A stretch of 64,000 bases of DNA from Cohnella herbarum (GTDB taxonomy: Bacteria > Bacillota > Bacilli > Paenibacillales > Paenibacillaceae): positions 4,557,501-4,621,500 of the forward strand of contig NZ_CP051680.1 of assembly GCF_012849095.1 (NCBI RefSeq). Direction: 5' to 3'. The notes under the pieces were generated by a model, which was not told the DNA's origin, ran no database searches, and saw only the letters and a program-made list of their open reading frames with translations. Positions 36,702-44,866 of this stretch are shown piece by piece (within the stretch, counting starts at the first letter, position 1; each line of letters opens with the position of its first letter). A program made the position numbers and the translations under genes.

Positions 36702-38702
36702 TTACAAACTAGCCTTCAATTCAAGCAACGCATCGCGCAGCTCCGCGGCGCGTTCGAACTGCAAACTCTTCGCCGCTTCCTTCATCTCGAATTCCAGGCG
36801 CTCGACCATCGACGCGCGCTCCTTCTTCGATAGCTTGCTGAGATCCTCTGCTCCCGATAAGTAAGTACTCTTCGACTCCGCGGCTTTCGTTGCTTCGATG
36901 AGGTCGCGAACCTTCTTAACGATGGTCTGCGGCGTAATGCCATGTTGCTCGTTATAGGCCAACTGTATCGTCCGGCGGCGATCCGTCTCGCCGATCGCCT
37001 TCTCCATGGAATCCGTCATTTTGTCGCCGTACATAATAACCCTGCCGCTCGCGTTACGCGCCGCGCGTCCGATTGTCTGGATCAATGACCTCTCCGAGCG
37101 CAAGAACCCTTCCTTGTCGGCATCCAATATCGCGACCAAAGAAACCTCTGGTAGATCGAGACCTTCCCTAAGCAGGTTAATCCCGATCAATACATCGAAT
37201 ACGCCAAGCCGAAGATCGCGCAGGATCGCCATCCGCTCCAACGTCTTGATATCGGAATGAAGGTAACGAACTTTAATGCCGACTTCCTTCATGTAATCGG
37301 TTAGGTCCTCGGACATCTTCTTCGTTAATGTCGTCACGAGTACCCTTTCGTCCTTGGAGATCCGGTCGCGAATCTCGCCGAGCAGATCGTCGATCTGTCC
37401 TTTGGTCGGACGGATCTCGATGATCGGATCGATCAGTCCCGTCGGACGAATGATTTGCTCCACTACCGTCGGACAGTGCTCCAGCTCATACGGTCCCGGC
37501 GTCGCGGAAACGAATACGAGCTGTTTCGCCTTCTCCTCAAACTCTTCGAACCTCAGGGGCCGATTGTCCTTCGCGGAAGGTAGCCGGAAGCCGTGATCTA
37601 CGAGAACCGATTTACGCGCTTGGTCACCGTTGTACATCGCCCGCAATTGCGGTAAAGTCACGTGCGACTCATCGATGACGATCATGTAATCGTCCGGGAA
37701 GAAGTCCATCAGCGTATAAGGCGTCGCCCCGCGTTCGCGGAACGTCATCGGGCCCGAATAGTTCTCGATCCCCGAGCAGAAACCCATCTCGGACATCATC
37801 TCCAGATCGTATCGCGTACGTTGCTCCAGCCGCTGTGCTTCCAGAAGCTTACCCGCGTCCCGAAGCTCGACAAGCCTTTCTTCCAATTCCCGCTCGATGT
37901 TCACGAGCGCCCGCTTCATCTTCTCTTCTCCCGTCACGAAGTGAGACCCCGGGAAAACGATCACGTGATCCCGCTGTCCGGTGATCTCGCCCGTGAGCAC
38001 GTCGATCTCCGTAATCCGCTCGATCTCGTCGCCGAACATCTCGACGCGGATCGCCGAATCGCTGCGAGATACTGGGAAAATCTCGATGACGTCCCCGCGC
38101 ACGCGGAAGGTTCCCCGCACGAAGTTCAAATCGTTGCGTTCGTATTGGATATCGATAAGCTTATGAAGAATGGCGTTCCTCGACTTCTCCATGCCAACTC
38201 TTAGACTTAAGCGCAAATCCCGATACTCTTCCGGCGAACCGAGACCGTAGATGCAGGATACGCTCGCCACGATGATGACGTCCCGTCTCTCGAACAACGA
38301 AGCCGTCGAGGAATGCCGCATCTTATCGATCTCGTCGTTAATGCTGGAATCCTTCTCGATGTATGTGTCCGTGGACGGAATGTATGCTTCCGGTTGATAG
38401 TAATCATAGTAACTGACAAAGTATTCAACGGCGTTTTCCGGAAAAAATTCCTTAAATTCGCTGCACAATTGCATCGCCAACGTCTTGTTGTGCGCGATGA
38501 TCAGCGTAGGTTTATTCACTTTGGCGATCGTCTGCGCGATCGTGTACGTCTTCCCCGTACCCGTCGCCCCCAGCAGAGTCTGATGCTTCATTCCTGCCGT
38601 AATGCCTTCCGCCAGTTGCCCGATCGCTACCGGTTGGTCGCCGGAAGGCGAAAAATCCGATACCAGCTTGAAGGACTTCTGTTGCACTTCCGATGCTTCC
38701 AT
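36702..38702 (-). CDS. uvrB: Excinuclease ABC subunit UvrB
   Basis: 666 residues from the ATG at 38702 (GGGGATATCGGGG just upstream). An in-frame start at 38771 is rejected because it lies on the -35 box. Helicase-like motifs are Walker [23 protein letters not shown] in the domain-2 region, the beta-hairpin segment [14 protein letters not shown], Walker [29 protein letters not shown] and QTIGRAARN. The C-terminal UVR motif ([19 protein letters not shown]) contacts UvrC and UvrA. UvrB verifies damage and forms the pre-incision complex. Confidence 0.97.
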   Translation of the reverse strand: MEASEVQQKSFKLVSDFSPSGDQPVAIGQLAEGITAGMKHQTLLGATGTGKTYTIAQTIAKVNKPTLIIAHNKTLAMQLCSEFKEFFPENAVEYFVSYYDYYQPEAYIPSTDTYIEKDSSINDEIDKMRHSSTASLFERRDVIIVASVSCIYGLGSPEEYRDLRLSLRVGMEKSRNAILHKLIDIQYERNDLNFVRGTFRVRGDVIEIFPVSRSDSAIRVEMFGDEIERITEIDVLTGEITGQRDHVIVFPGSHFVTGEEKMKRALVNIERELEERLVELRDAGKLLEAQRLEQRTRYDLEMMSEMGFCSGIENYSGPMTFRERGATPYTLMDFFPDDYMIVIDESHVTLPQLRAMYNGDQARKSVLVDHGFRLPSAKDNRPLRFEEFEEKAKQLVFVSATPGPYELEHCPTVVEQIIRPTGLIDPIIEIRPTKGQIDDLLGEIRDRISKDERVLVTTLTKKMSEDLTDYMKEVGIKVRYLHSDIKTLERMAILRDLRLGVFDVLIGINLLREGLDLPEVSLVAILDADKEGFLRSERSLIQTIGRAARNASGRVIMYGDKMTDSMEKAIGETDRRRTIQLAYNEQHGITPQTIVKKVRDLIEATKAAESKSTYLSGAEDLSKLSKKERASMVERLEFEMKEAAKSLQFERAAELRDALLELKASL

Positions 38703-38723
38703 CCCCGATATCCCCTCGATAAC

Positions 38724-38737
38724 AGAATATACGTTCC
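38724..38737 (-). promoter_or_regulatory. Putative LexA (SOS) box of uvrB
   Basis: Minus-strand GGAAC-GTAT-ATTCT, beginning 6 bp after the -10 box. It has the same flanking pentamers and the same position as the box at uvrA, with only the four central bases different, which argues against chance. Confidence 0.55.
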
Positions 38738-38742
38738 CGTAT

Positions 38743-38771
38743 AGTATATCTTTTTCCGTCGGCACCGTCAA
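38743..38771 (-). promoter_or_regulatory. Sigma-A promoter of uvrB
   Basis: Minus-strand TTGACG (38771-38766), 17-bp spacer, TATACT (38748-38743). The expected start near 38736 gives a 35-nt leader to the ATG at 38702. Confidence 0.8.
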
Positions 38772-38884
38772 AATTCATCTACTCATAAATATCGCCTATT
38801 ACGACAGAGATAACCCTATTTCTGATATGATATATGGAAAAGAGCTCCTCCGTGCCTACGGCGGCAGCAGACTGGAGAGTATCG

Positions 38885-39907
38885 ATGGGATTGTTTGATT
38901 TTATCAAAGGGCAATTTATTGAGGTTATCGAATGGCTGGATGATAAAGGCGTTCTGGTCTACCGCTTCCCCGCATACGATAACGCGATCAAAATGGACGC
39001 AAAGCTTATCGTGCGCGAATCGCAAGCGGCGATCTTCGTGAACGAAGGACAGATCGCCGACGTATTCGGTCCGGGAACCCACACTCTGGGCACGCTGAAT
39101 CTCCCTGTGTTAACCGCGTTGAACTCTTGGAAGTATGGCTTCAATTCTCCGTTTAAGTCGGATGTGTATTTCCTCAATATGACGAACTTCACGGATCAGA
39201 AATGGGGAACGACAAACCCGGTCATTATCCGCGATCCGGAATTCGGCATTATCCGAATGCGGGGCTTCGGCAACTATTCTTTCCGCATTAGCGATCCCGT
39301 CGTTTTCCTTAAAGACATTTTCGGCACGAAGCAAGAACTGACCACGGCAGGGATTACCGGTTTTCTCAAATCTGCCGTCGTATCCGGCATCAGCGACATG
39401 ATCGGCGAAGCAAAAATTCCGGTAGCGGATTTATCCAGCTCTTACGATGAGCTAAGCCGCCTCTCCGTCTCTCGGTTGCAGCCGCAATTCTCGGCTATCG
39501 GCTTAACGTTAACGAACGTAACGATCGAGAATATCTCGCTTCCGGAAGATGTCGAGAAGATGATCGACCGCAGATCCTCTATGAACATCGCCGGCAATCT
39601 TGACCAATATATGAAGTTCCAAACTGCGGAATCCATCCGTGATGCCGCTAACCAGCCGGGCGGCGTTGCCGGCACGGGTGCAGGCTTGGGTGCCGGGATG
39701 GCAATGGGACAGATGATGGGTCAGATGATGAACCAGATGACTGGAAAGTCCCCCGAGCCTCAGCAGGCTGAGGCTTCGCAGCAACAAACGGCACCACAAC
39801 AGCCTACGTTCCAACAGCAGCCCGGCAACAAGAAATTTTGTTCCGAGTGCGGCAGCAAGCTGACGGAGAACGCCAAATTCTGCTCCGAATGCGGCAGCAA
39901 AACCTAA
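38885..39907 (+). CDS. SPFH-domain protein with C-terminal zinc ribbon (YdjI-like)
   Basis: 340 residues from the ATG at 38885 (GGAGAG upstream); the frame opens earlier at 38834 without a site. Residues about 1-260 match the 'virion core'/YdjI branch of SPFH proteins (MGLFDFIKGQFIEVIEW; FVNEGQIADVFGPGTHTL; FRISDPVVFLKDIF). A Gly/Met/Gln-rich low-complexity linker (about 260-320) follows, then a double zinc-ribbon with repeated FCSECGSK and four cysteines. In Bacillus YdjI works with zinc-ribbon proteins YdjG/YdjH to bring PspA to stressed membrane. Here the next gene is YdjG-like, 12 bp away, but no pspA is in the window. Confidence 0.85.
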   Translation: MGLFDFIKGQFIEVIEWLDDKGVLVYRFPAYDNAIKMDAKLIVRESQAAIFVNEGQIADVFGPGTHTLGTLNLPVLTALNSWKYGFNSPFKSDVYFLNMTNFTDQKWGTTNPVIIRDPEFGIIRMRGFGNYSFRISDPVVFLKDIFGTKQELTTAGITGFLKSAVVSGISDMIGEAKIPVADLSSSYDELSRLSVSRLQPQFSAIGLTLTNVTIENISLPEDVEKMIDRRSSMNIAGNLDQYMKFQTAESIRDAANQPGGVAGTGAGLGAGMAMGQMMGQMMNQMTGKSPEPQQAEASQQQTAPQQPTFQQQPGNKKFCSECGSKLTENAKFCSECGSKT

Positions 39908-39919
39908 ACGGAGGCAGCT

Positions 39920-41020
39920 ATGAACACCCAAACTTCGGCTATTCGATTTCCATGCGAGAGCTGTGCGGGCCCTATGGTTTTCGATACGGAAAGCCAGAAC
40001 TTGAAATGCCTATATTGCGGAGAAGAGCAAGCGATAGACGCCGTCATCGAGCAACCGCAAGAGTATTCTTTAAATTGCGGTGACGAAGACTTGGAAAGCC
40101 TGCATGATTGGGGCACGGAGCAGCAAGCCATCCATTGCGAGACGTGCGGCGGAGAAACGTTGATACCCGCAGGCCAGACCACTTCCCAATGCGTGTTCTG
40201 CGGCTCGCCGAAGGTGCTCCAGCAGAATGAGTCCCGAAGCATTCGACCGGAATCGATCATCCCATTCCAAATCTCGCGAGACGAAGCCTTGAGCTCCTTC
40301 GCAACCTGGAAGAAGAAGCGTTGGTTCCTGCCTAATACTTTCAAAAAGCAGAACGTGAGCTCTCAGCTTAACAGCATTTACATCCCCTATTGGACTTACG
40401 ATACCGAAACCTATTCCGTTTATTCCGCCGAAGTGGGTATCTATCACTATCGCACGGTGACCCGCACGAGAGTCGTCAACGGAAAAACGGAAACCTATAC
40501 GGACACTCAACGGTACACGGTGTGGCACTCTACTCGGGGCGATTACAACCGCAGCTTCGACGATATTCTGATTCCGGCCTCCGGACATTACGACTCGAAC
40601 CTGTTGGATAAACTCGGGAATTTTAATCTCAAGGAGCTTCATGTTTACCGGCCCGAGTATTTAAGCGGATATACTTCCGAAAGGTACTCCGTCTCTCGTG
40701 AAAAAGGCTGGAAAGCAGCGCAACATGAGGCGGACGGCCACATCAAGTCGGAAGTCAGAAACATAATCGGCGGCGACGAAATCCGCAACTTAAACATTCG
40801 CACCTCATACGACGACGTCACATATAAGCACTTATTGCTTCCGGTATGGAACGCAAATTATATTTATAAATCCAAACCGTATTATTACATGGTAAACGGG
40901 CAGACGGGAAAGGTTTCCGGCCACGTTCCTCGCAGTGCGATCAAGATTACCCTGTTTACGCTTGGGTGTCTAGGAATCGCGGTCGCGATTGCTCTCTTCT
41001 TTATATATAATCAGCAATAG
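39920..41020 (+). CDS. Zinc-ribbon membrane protein (YdjG-like)
   Basis: 366 residues. The N-terminus has TFIIB-type zinc ribbons: FPCESCAGPM...CLYCGEEQ (residues 10-37) and IHCETCGGETL...CVFCGSPK (near 73-95). A globular part follows with aromatic-rich IYIPYWTYDTETYSVY and the repeated Tyr/Thr pattern seen in YdjG/'TFIIB-type zinc finger' proteins. The C-terminus has one membrane helix (LFTLGCLGIAVAIALFFIY, about 343-361). The gene lies 12 bp after the SPFH gene, with GGAGG upstream of the ATG. It probably forms a membrane-bound complex with the SPFH protein, as known for YdjGHI. Confidence 0.82.
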   Translation: MNTQTSAIRFPCESCAGPMVFDTESQNLKCLYCGEEQAIDAVIEQPQEYSLNCGDEDLESLHDWGTEQQAIHCETCGGETLIPAGQTTSQCVFCGSPKVLQQNESRSIRPESIIPFQISRDEALSSFATWKKKRWFLPNTFKKQNVSSQLNSIYIPYWTYDTETYSVYSAEVGIYHYRTVTRTRVVNGKTETYTDTQRYTVWHSTRGDYNRSFDDILIPASGHYDSNLLDKLGNFNLKELHVYRPEYLSGYTSERYSVSREKGWKAAQHEADGHIKSEVRNIIGGDEIRNLNIRTSYDDVTYKHLLLPVWNANYIYKSKPYYYMVNGQTGKVSGHVPRSAIKITLFTLGCLGIAVAIALFFIYNQQ

Positions 41021-41065
41021 ACTGCAGTTGATCTTGTCTCATTGTTGTTAGTCGACAATAAAGTA

Positions 41066-41105
41066 GCAAACAGGTCGCCTCTTAATTATGGGGCGGCCTG
41101 TTTGC
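41066..41105 (+). terminator. Hairpin after the YdjG-like gene
   Basis: Stem GCAAACAGGTCGCC...GGCGGCCTGTTTGC (one mismatch, 12-nt loop). It is not followed by a T tract on the plus strand, so it is a weak terminator candidate. Confidence 0.5.
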
Positions 41106-41126
41106 GTAATCCTGCTCGTGTTCATG

Positions 41127-41155
41127 TTGACTTGATTTAATATTTAGCTTATCAT
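41127..41155 (+). promoter_or_regulatory. Promoter of the SdpR/SdpI-like pair
   Basis: TTGACT (41127-41132), 17-bp spacer, TATCAT (41150-41155). A first dyad (TATTTAG...CTAAATA, 41141-41162) covers the spacer and -10 box. Confidence 0.7.
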
Positions 41156-41185
41156 CTAAATATAACGTTTAGATAATTGTCTAAA
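41141..41185 (+). promoter_or_regulatory. ArsR-type operators of the SdpR-like regulator
   Basis: Two dyads sit on and after the promoter: TATTTAG-N8-CTAAATA (41141-41162) and an 18-bp near-palindrome TTTAGATAATTGTCTAAA (41168-41185). Both share the half-site (A/T)TTTAG(A). Overlap with the -10 box and transcription start suggests autorepression, as known for SdpR. Confidence 0.65.
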
Positions 41186-41223
41186 TATCGAATTATACTT
41201 CGAGGAAGGAGGACATTTGCATA

Positions 41224-41511
41224 ATGAACGATACTTTCAAAGCGTTGTCCGATCCGACCCGAAGAAAGATCCTTCAGTTATTAAAAGAAAAAGATCTAAC
41301 GGCGGGAGAAATCGCGGATCAGTTCAACATTTCCAAGCCGAGCATTTCCCACCATCTCAATATCCTTAAGCAAGCCCACCTCGTCCAAGACGAGCGTCAA
41401 GGACAGAATATCCTTTATTCCATCAATCTATCCGTCATGCAGGAAGCCATGGGCTGGTTTCTCGGCATGATCGGAACAAAAGGAGAGCCGACGCATGACG
41501 AACGCAAATGA
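41224..41511 (+). CDS. ArsR-family autorepressor (SdpR-like)
   Basis: 95 residues, nearly all one winged helix: ALSDPTRRKILQLLKEKDLT, GEIADQFNISKPSISHHLNIL as recognition helix, and a beta wing at VQDERQGQNILYSI. No metal-binding cysteine motif is present, which fits the SdpR subgroup rather than metal sensors. GGAAGGAGG precedes the ATG. It overlaps the SdpI-like gene by 17 bp. In Bacillus SdpR represses sdpRI until membrane SdpI binds toxin and sequesters it; the same circuit is inferred here. Confidence 0.9.
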   Translation: MNDTFKALSDPTRRKILQLLKEKDLTAGEIADQFNISKPSISHHLNILKQAHLVQDERQGQNILYSINLSVMQEAMGWFLGMIGTKGEPTHDERK

Positions 41512-42181
41512 AACGAAAGACGCAAAATTCAAATGGACGAAAAAAGACTGGTTACTGTTGGGAACGAACGTGCTCGTGTTCGCGATCCTCTATTTCATTT
41601 TTAATAACCGCCTTCCCGATGAGGTCGCCGCCCATTACAATATTAACGGAGAAGCGGACCGCATGATGTCGAGAACAAGCTTCTGGCTTATGTACGCGGG
41701 AATCGGCATCGTCCTTCCGACGCTATTGTCGGTCATGCGATATATCGATCCGCGCCAAAGCAACTATGCCCGCTTCGAAGGGTATTACGACCTCATGAGA
41801 TGGGCCATCAGCCTTTTCCTCCACGGCATCATGCTGTTCGTCATTCTCGATAACGCCGGATACGACGTCCATTTGCCCAACCTGATTACCGGAGGCTTAG
41901 GCGTCCTATGGATCATCATCGGCAACAGAATGGGGCAAGTCCGAAGCAATTTTTTCATCGGTATTCGAACTCCCTGGGCATTGCTGGACGAGAACAATTG
42001 GCGTCTAACCCATCGGTTGGGAGCTAGGTTATGGGTTATCGGGGGTTTAATCATGTTCATATGCGCATGGTTCGTTTCCTCGGTTTGGACCGTTGGCATC
42101 CTGTTAGCCTGCGCGTTAGCTAGCTCGTTGATCCCGTTTGCCTATTCTTATATGCTTTTCAAGAAAAAAACGAGTTCCTAA
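41495..42181 (+). CDS. SdpI-family membrane protein
   Basis: 228 residues with about six membrane helices, starting at WLLLGTNVLVFAILYFIF (near 19-36). The family signature follows: LPDEVAAHYNINGEADRMMSRTSFW, then NRMGQVRSNFFIGIRTPWAL with the conserved 'R.N...G.R.PW' pattern, and LTHRLGARLWVIGG. In Bacillus, SdpI gives immunity to the killing peptide SdpC and acts as signal transducer for SdpR. No sdpABC toxin genes are in the window, so it may protect against foreign toxin or only regulate itself. It is translationally coupled to the regulator. Confidence 0.88.
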   Translation: MTNANETKDAKFKWTKKDWLLLGTNVLVFAILYFIFNNRLPDEVAAHYNINGEADRMMSRTSFWLMYAGIGIVLPTLLSVMRYIDPRQSNYARFEGYYDLMRWAISLFLHGIMLFVILDNAGYDVHLPNLITGGLGVLWIIIGNRMGQVRSNFFIGIRTPWALLDENNWRLTHRLGARLWVIGGLIMFICAWFVSSVWTVGILLACALASSLIPFAYSYMLFKKKTSS

Positions 42182-42220
42182 TTTCAATTCCGATCAAAAA
42201 GCGAAGGAGAATGCATTTTC

Positions 42221-43909
42221 ATGAAAAAACTATCCCTATTATTGAGCGTCGTGATCTTCCTGACCCTATTGCCGATGACGGCCGCCGCCTCCGGTATCCA
42301 GGTTATCCTGAACAACAAACCGATCGTATTTAGCGACGCACAGCCGTTCAAGAAAGGAACCGACGTTTGGATTCCTCTCCGGCAATCGGCGCAAGCGATG
42401 GGAATGAAAATCGGCTTAACCAAAGGCACCGATAAGGTTCAACTGACCGATTCCCTCTTCCGTGTTTCCCTTCGGATCGGCACCAATGCGGCCGTTATGA
42501 ACGAAGAGCAGACCGTATCTTACGGAGCGGCGGCAATCTCCAAGGCGAACCGGATCTATGTCCCGTTAACCTTCTTCTCGAAAGTATTCGGATTCGAAAC
42601 CGCGTACGACAACGATAGATCGGAGGTCGTTATCGGTTTACCGAAAAATTTCGACGACATTTTCGCGCCGACCATCGTTGAGTTCCTCAATACGGGGGCT
42701 TACCAACAGCTTTCGGATAACTACTTCGACGAGACGATCAAGCCGCTTATTCCGGTAAAAGCCTTGCAAGCCGGTTGGGAGCAGACGATTGCGACGGCCG
42801 GAAACTTTATCGGGATCCACAAGATTCAATCGAATACGAACGATACGGTCAACAAAGAGATCAACGTCACCTTGAACTTCTCCAAAGAGAACGTCGCCCT
42901 TCTTATCCATCTTAACGAATCCGGCAAAATCATCGGTTTGCGGTTAAGTCCCTTGCAGCCTGAAGCAGCTCTGCCTGCCGGATTGACCGAGGAAGACGTT
43001 ACCGTCGGAACAGGCTCGGCCTATCCTCTGGAAGGCACATTAACGCTTCCCAAGAACGCAACCGGTCCCGTTCCCGCCGTCGTATTGGTTCAAGGCTCGG
43101 GCCCTAGCGATCGGGATGAAACCGCCGGCAGTTACAAGCCCTTCCGCGATATCGCATGGGGACTCGCGCAACAGGGCATCGCAGTTCTCCGTTACGACAA
43201 GAGAACGTTCGTGTACGGGAAAAGCTTTACCCCAGAGATGCTAACGAAGTTTACCGTAAAAGAAGAAACGGTCGACGATGCAATCGCCGCTTCCAAGCTT
43301 CTTAAAGGCGACAAGAGAATCGACCCTTCGCAAGTGTACGTCGTCGGGCATAGTCTCGGAGGAATGCTGGCTCCGAGAATAGATAACGAAGGCGGTGATT
43401 TCGCCGGTTTGGTCATTCTAGCCGGCTCCACGCGTTCCTTATGGGAGATCATCGCCGACCAGAACGCCGACTTCATTCGGGCCATGGACGATAAAGATCC
43501 TAAGAAGAAGGCGAACGAGACTTGGCTTGCGGCCGAGAAGATCAGAGCCGAGAAACTTAGTAGCCTGTCGGATAAAGAGGCGATCGAACAGACGTTATTC
43601 GGAATCCCGGCGTTATACTTTAAGGAAATGGATCAGCACGGCGCTCAAAGTCTCGTTAGCCGATTATCGAAGCCGATATTGATCATGCAAGGAGAAGACG
43701 ACTTTCAAGTGTTCGCCAAAGACTATAGCCAATGGCAAGAACATCTCAAGAACAATGCCAAGGCTAGCTTCAAGCTCTACCCTGGCCTTAATCATTTCTT
43801 CGTGAATTATGAGGGCAAAGATCAGAATACGGTTGAAGAGTATAATCATCCCGGCAACGTCGATAAACAGGTTATTCTCGATATCGGCCAATGGATCAAT
43901 AAGCAATAA
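42221..43909 (+). CDS. Secreted alpha/beta hydrolase with copper-amine-oxidase-like N-terminal domain
   Basis: 562 residues. Signal peptide (residues 1-23, ending TAAASG), then a stalk-like 'copper amine oxidase N-terminal' domain (VILNNKPIVFSDAQPF; RIYVPLTFFSKVFGFE), common in Paenibacillus surface proteins. Residues about 145-245 match the DUF3887 type (FLNTGAYQQLSDNYF). The C-terminal 300 residues are an alpha/beta hydrolase: VVLVQGSGPSDRDE (oxyanion), nucleophile serine in VVGHSLGGMLAP, acid in LIMQGEDDFQV and histidine in YPGLNHFF. The substrate is an unknown extracellular ester. It follows the SdpI-like gene by 39 bp and may be co-transcribed. Confidence 0.88.
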   Translation: MKKLSLLLSVVIFLTLLPMTAAASGIQVILNNKPIVFSDAQPFKKGTDVWIPLRQSAQAMGMKIGLTKGTDKVQLTDSLFRVSLRIGTNAAVMNEEQTVSYGAAAISKANRIYVPLTFFSKVFGFETAYDNDRSEVVIGLPKNFDDIFAPTIVEFLNTGAYQQLSDNYFDETIKPLIPVKALQAGWEQTIATAGNFIGIHKIQSNTNDTVNKEINVTLNFSKENVALLIHLNESGKIIGLRLSPLQPEAALPAGLTEEDVTVGTGSAYPLEGTLTLPKNATGPVPAVVLVQGSGPSDRDETAGSYKPFRDIAWGLAQQGIAVLRYDKRTFVYGKSFTPEMLTKFTVKEETVDDAIAASKLLKGDKRIDPSQVYVVGHSLGGMLAPRIDNEGGDFAGLVILAGSTRSLWEIIADQNADFIRAMDDKDPKKKANETWLAAEKIRAEKLSSLSDKEAIEQTLFGIPALYFKEMDQHGAQSLVSRLSKPILIMQGEDDFQVFAKDYSQWQEHLKNNAKASFKLYPGLNHFFVNYEGKDQNTVEEYNHPGNVDKQVILDIGQWINKQ

Positions 43910-43926
43910 ACAAGATAAACAAGCGA

Positions 43927-44244
43927 CTAATGCTCAAGAACCTTTAATCCGATAACCGCTCCCACGACCAGACTTAGGAAAAAGATCCGGCGGATTTGGC
44001 GGGACTCCCCGTAGAACAGCATGCCTACGAGAGTTCCGCCGACCGTTCCGATCGCCGTCCATACCGCGTAAGCCGTGCCCATGGAAATGGATTTCATCGC
44101 GATGGATAACAGAAGGAAGCTTACGATAAACCCTCCGATAAGCAGAACGAGGCTCATCTTGTCTTTTTTCACTTTTAACCTATTCATTCCCAATACGCCT
44201 ACGACCTCGAATAGACCCGCGAACACCAACACGATCCATGCCAT
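43927..44244 (-). CDS. SMR-family efflux subunit (YkkD/GdnD-like)
   Basis: 105 residues with four membrane helices. The essential SMR glutamate is Glu13 in LFEVVGV, and the family motif YAVWTAIGTVGGTLVGM is near residues 58-75. Its start overlaps the stop of the upstream SMR gene by one base. Paired SMR genes form heterodimers. Because the pair is under a guanidine-I riboswitch, guanidinium export is the likely role. This subunit departs from the Gdx E..W..GLK pattern (GVLGMNR), like the second subunits of paired systems. Confidence 0.9.
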   Translation of the reverse strand: MAWIVLVFAGLFEVVGVLGMNRLKVKKDKMSLVLLIGGFIVSFLLLSIAMKSISMGTAYAVWTAIGTVGGTLVGMLFYGESRQIRRIFFLSLVVGAVIGLKVLEH

Positions 44245-44582
44245 TACTCTTCCACCTCCCGCGCCTTCGTATCGCTCGTCACTTTCAGTCCCGCTATCCC
44301 GATAATCATGACGATAACCAAGGCCAACTTACCGGCGTCCAATTCCACGTTAAAGAAAATAGACTCCGCCAACACCGTTCCCGCCGCGCCTATACCCGTA
44401 AAAACCGCGTAAGCCGTACCGACCGGAAGAACGCGCGTCACGTAAATCAATCCAATAAAGCTTAACGCGATTCCAAGCGCGGTTAATGCCCATTCCCCGA
44501 CCGTAGAAGCATGCTTCAACCCGGCTACCCATCCGACCTCGCACAATCCAGCTGCCAATAATAACATCCACTTCCGATTCAT
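44244..44582 (-). CDS. SMR-family guanidinium exporter subunit (YkkC/GdnC-like)
   Basis: 112 residues, four membrane helices. The N-terminal helix holds Glu15 in GLCEVGWVAGLKHAS, the pattern typical of Gdx/SugE guanidinium exporters. The third-helix motif YAVFTGIGAAGTVLAES is intact. GGAGGTG precedes the ATG. It is the first coding gene after the guanidine-I riboswitch, followed by the paired SMR gene with a one-base overlap. The exporter removes guanidinium in exchange for protons. Confidence 0.92.
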   Translation of the reverse strand: MNRKWMLLLAAGLCEVGWVAGLKHASTVGEWALTALGIALSFIGLIYVTRVLPVGTAYAVFTGIGAAGTVLAESIFFNVELDAGKLALVIVMIIGIAGLKVTSDTKAREVEE

Positions 44583-44634
44583 GCTGCACCTCCGATTTGT
44601 ATTTTACCCCGACGAGACCCTCGGATTACTTGCC

Positions 44635-44720
44635 ATAAAAATACAAAGAAACCCGAGAGCATCGCCGGCTCGCGAGCAACGAACAATCGTCGCCCTCGAA
44701 CCGTCATCGATACTCCCGGG
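44635..44720 (-). terminator. Riboswitch-controlled terminator
   Basis: On the minus strand the aptamer's 3' strand (CCCGGGAGTATCG) can pair with CGATGCTCTCGGG 50 nt downstream, giving a strong stem followed by TTTCTTTGTATTTTT. When guanidine holds the 3' strand in the aptamer, this stem cannot form and transcription continues into the exporter genes. The mutual exclusivity is read directly from the sequence. Confidence 0.8.
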
Positions 44721-44825
44721 TTTTTATCCCGCCGTGTTCATCTTCGCTATCGGAAGACGCGCTTCCTCTCGGACCGAACCGGTACCTTGCTGAGCACCGT
44801 GGAACCCTAGAAAGCCTATTACTGA
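44709..44825 (-). ncRNA. Guanidine-I riboswitch (ykkC-yxkD aptamer)
   Basis: Read on the minus strand, the conserved ykkC blocks appear in order: TCTAGGGTTCC, then CGGTTCGGTCCGAGAGG, then ACACGGCGGGATAAAAACCCGGGAG in two adjoining parts. These are the diagnostic guanidine-I core sequences. The aptamer is followed by a terminator that shares its 3' strand, then by two SMR genes, the standard genetic context. It senses guanidinium and turns expression on. Confidence 0.93.
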
Positions 44826-44837
44826 TGATGTCATTAC

Positions 44838-44866
44838 AAAATACTTCACATCGCCTGTTAAGTCAA
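44838..44866 (-). promoter_or_regulatory. Promoter of the guanidine riboswitch RNA
   Basis: Minus-strand TTGACT (44866-44861), 17-bp spacer, TATTTT (44843-44838). It overlaps the stop codon of the upstream MinJ-like gene and starts RNA close to the aptamer. Confidence 0.65.

Noticed and set aside
38703..38771. Longer UvrB start at 38771
   Set aside because: The extension overlaps the -35/-10 boxes and the predicted transcription start, and exceeds the family length.
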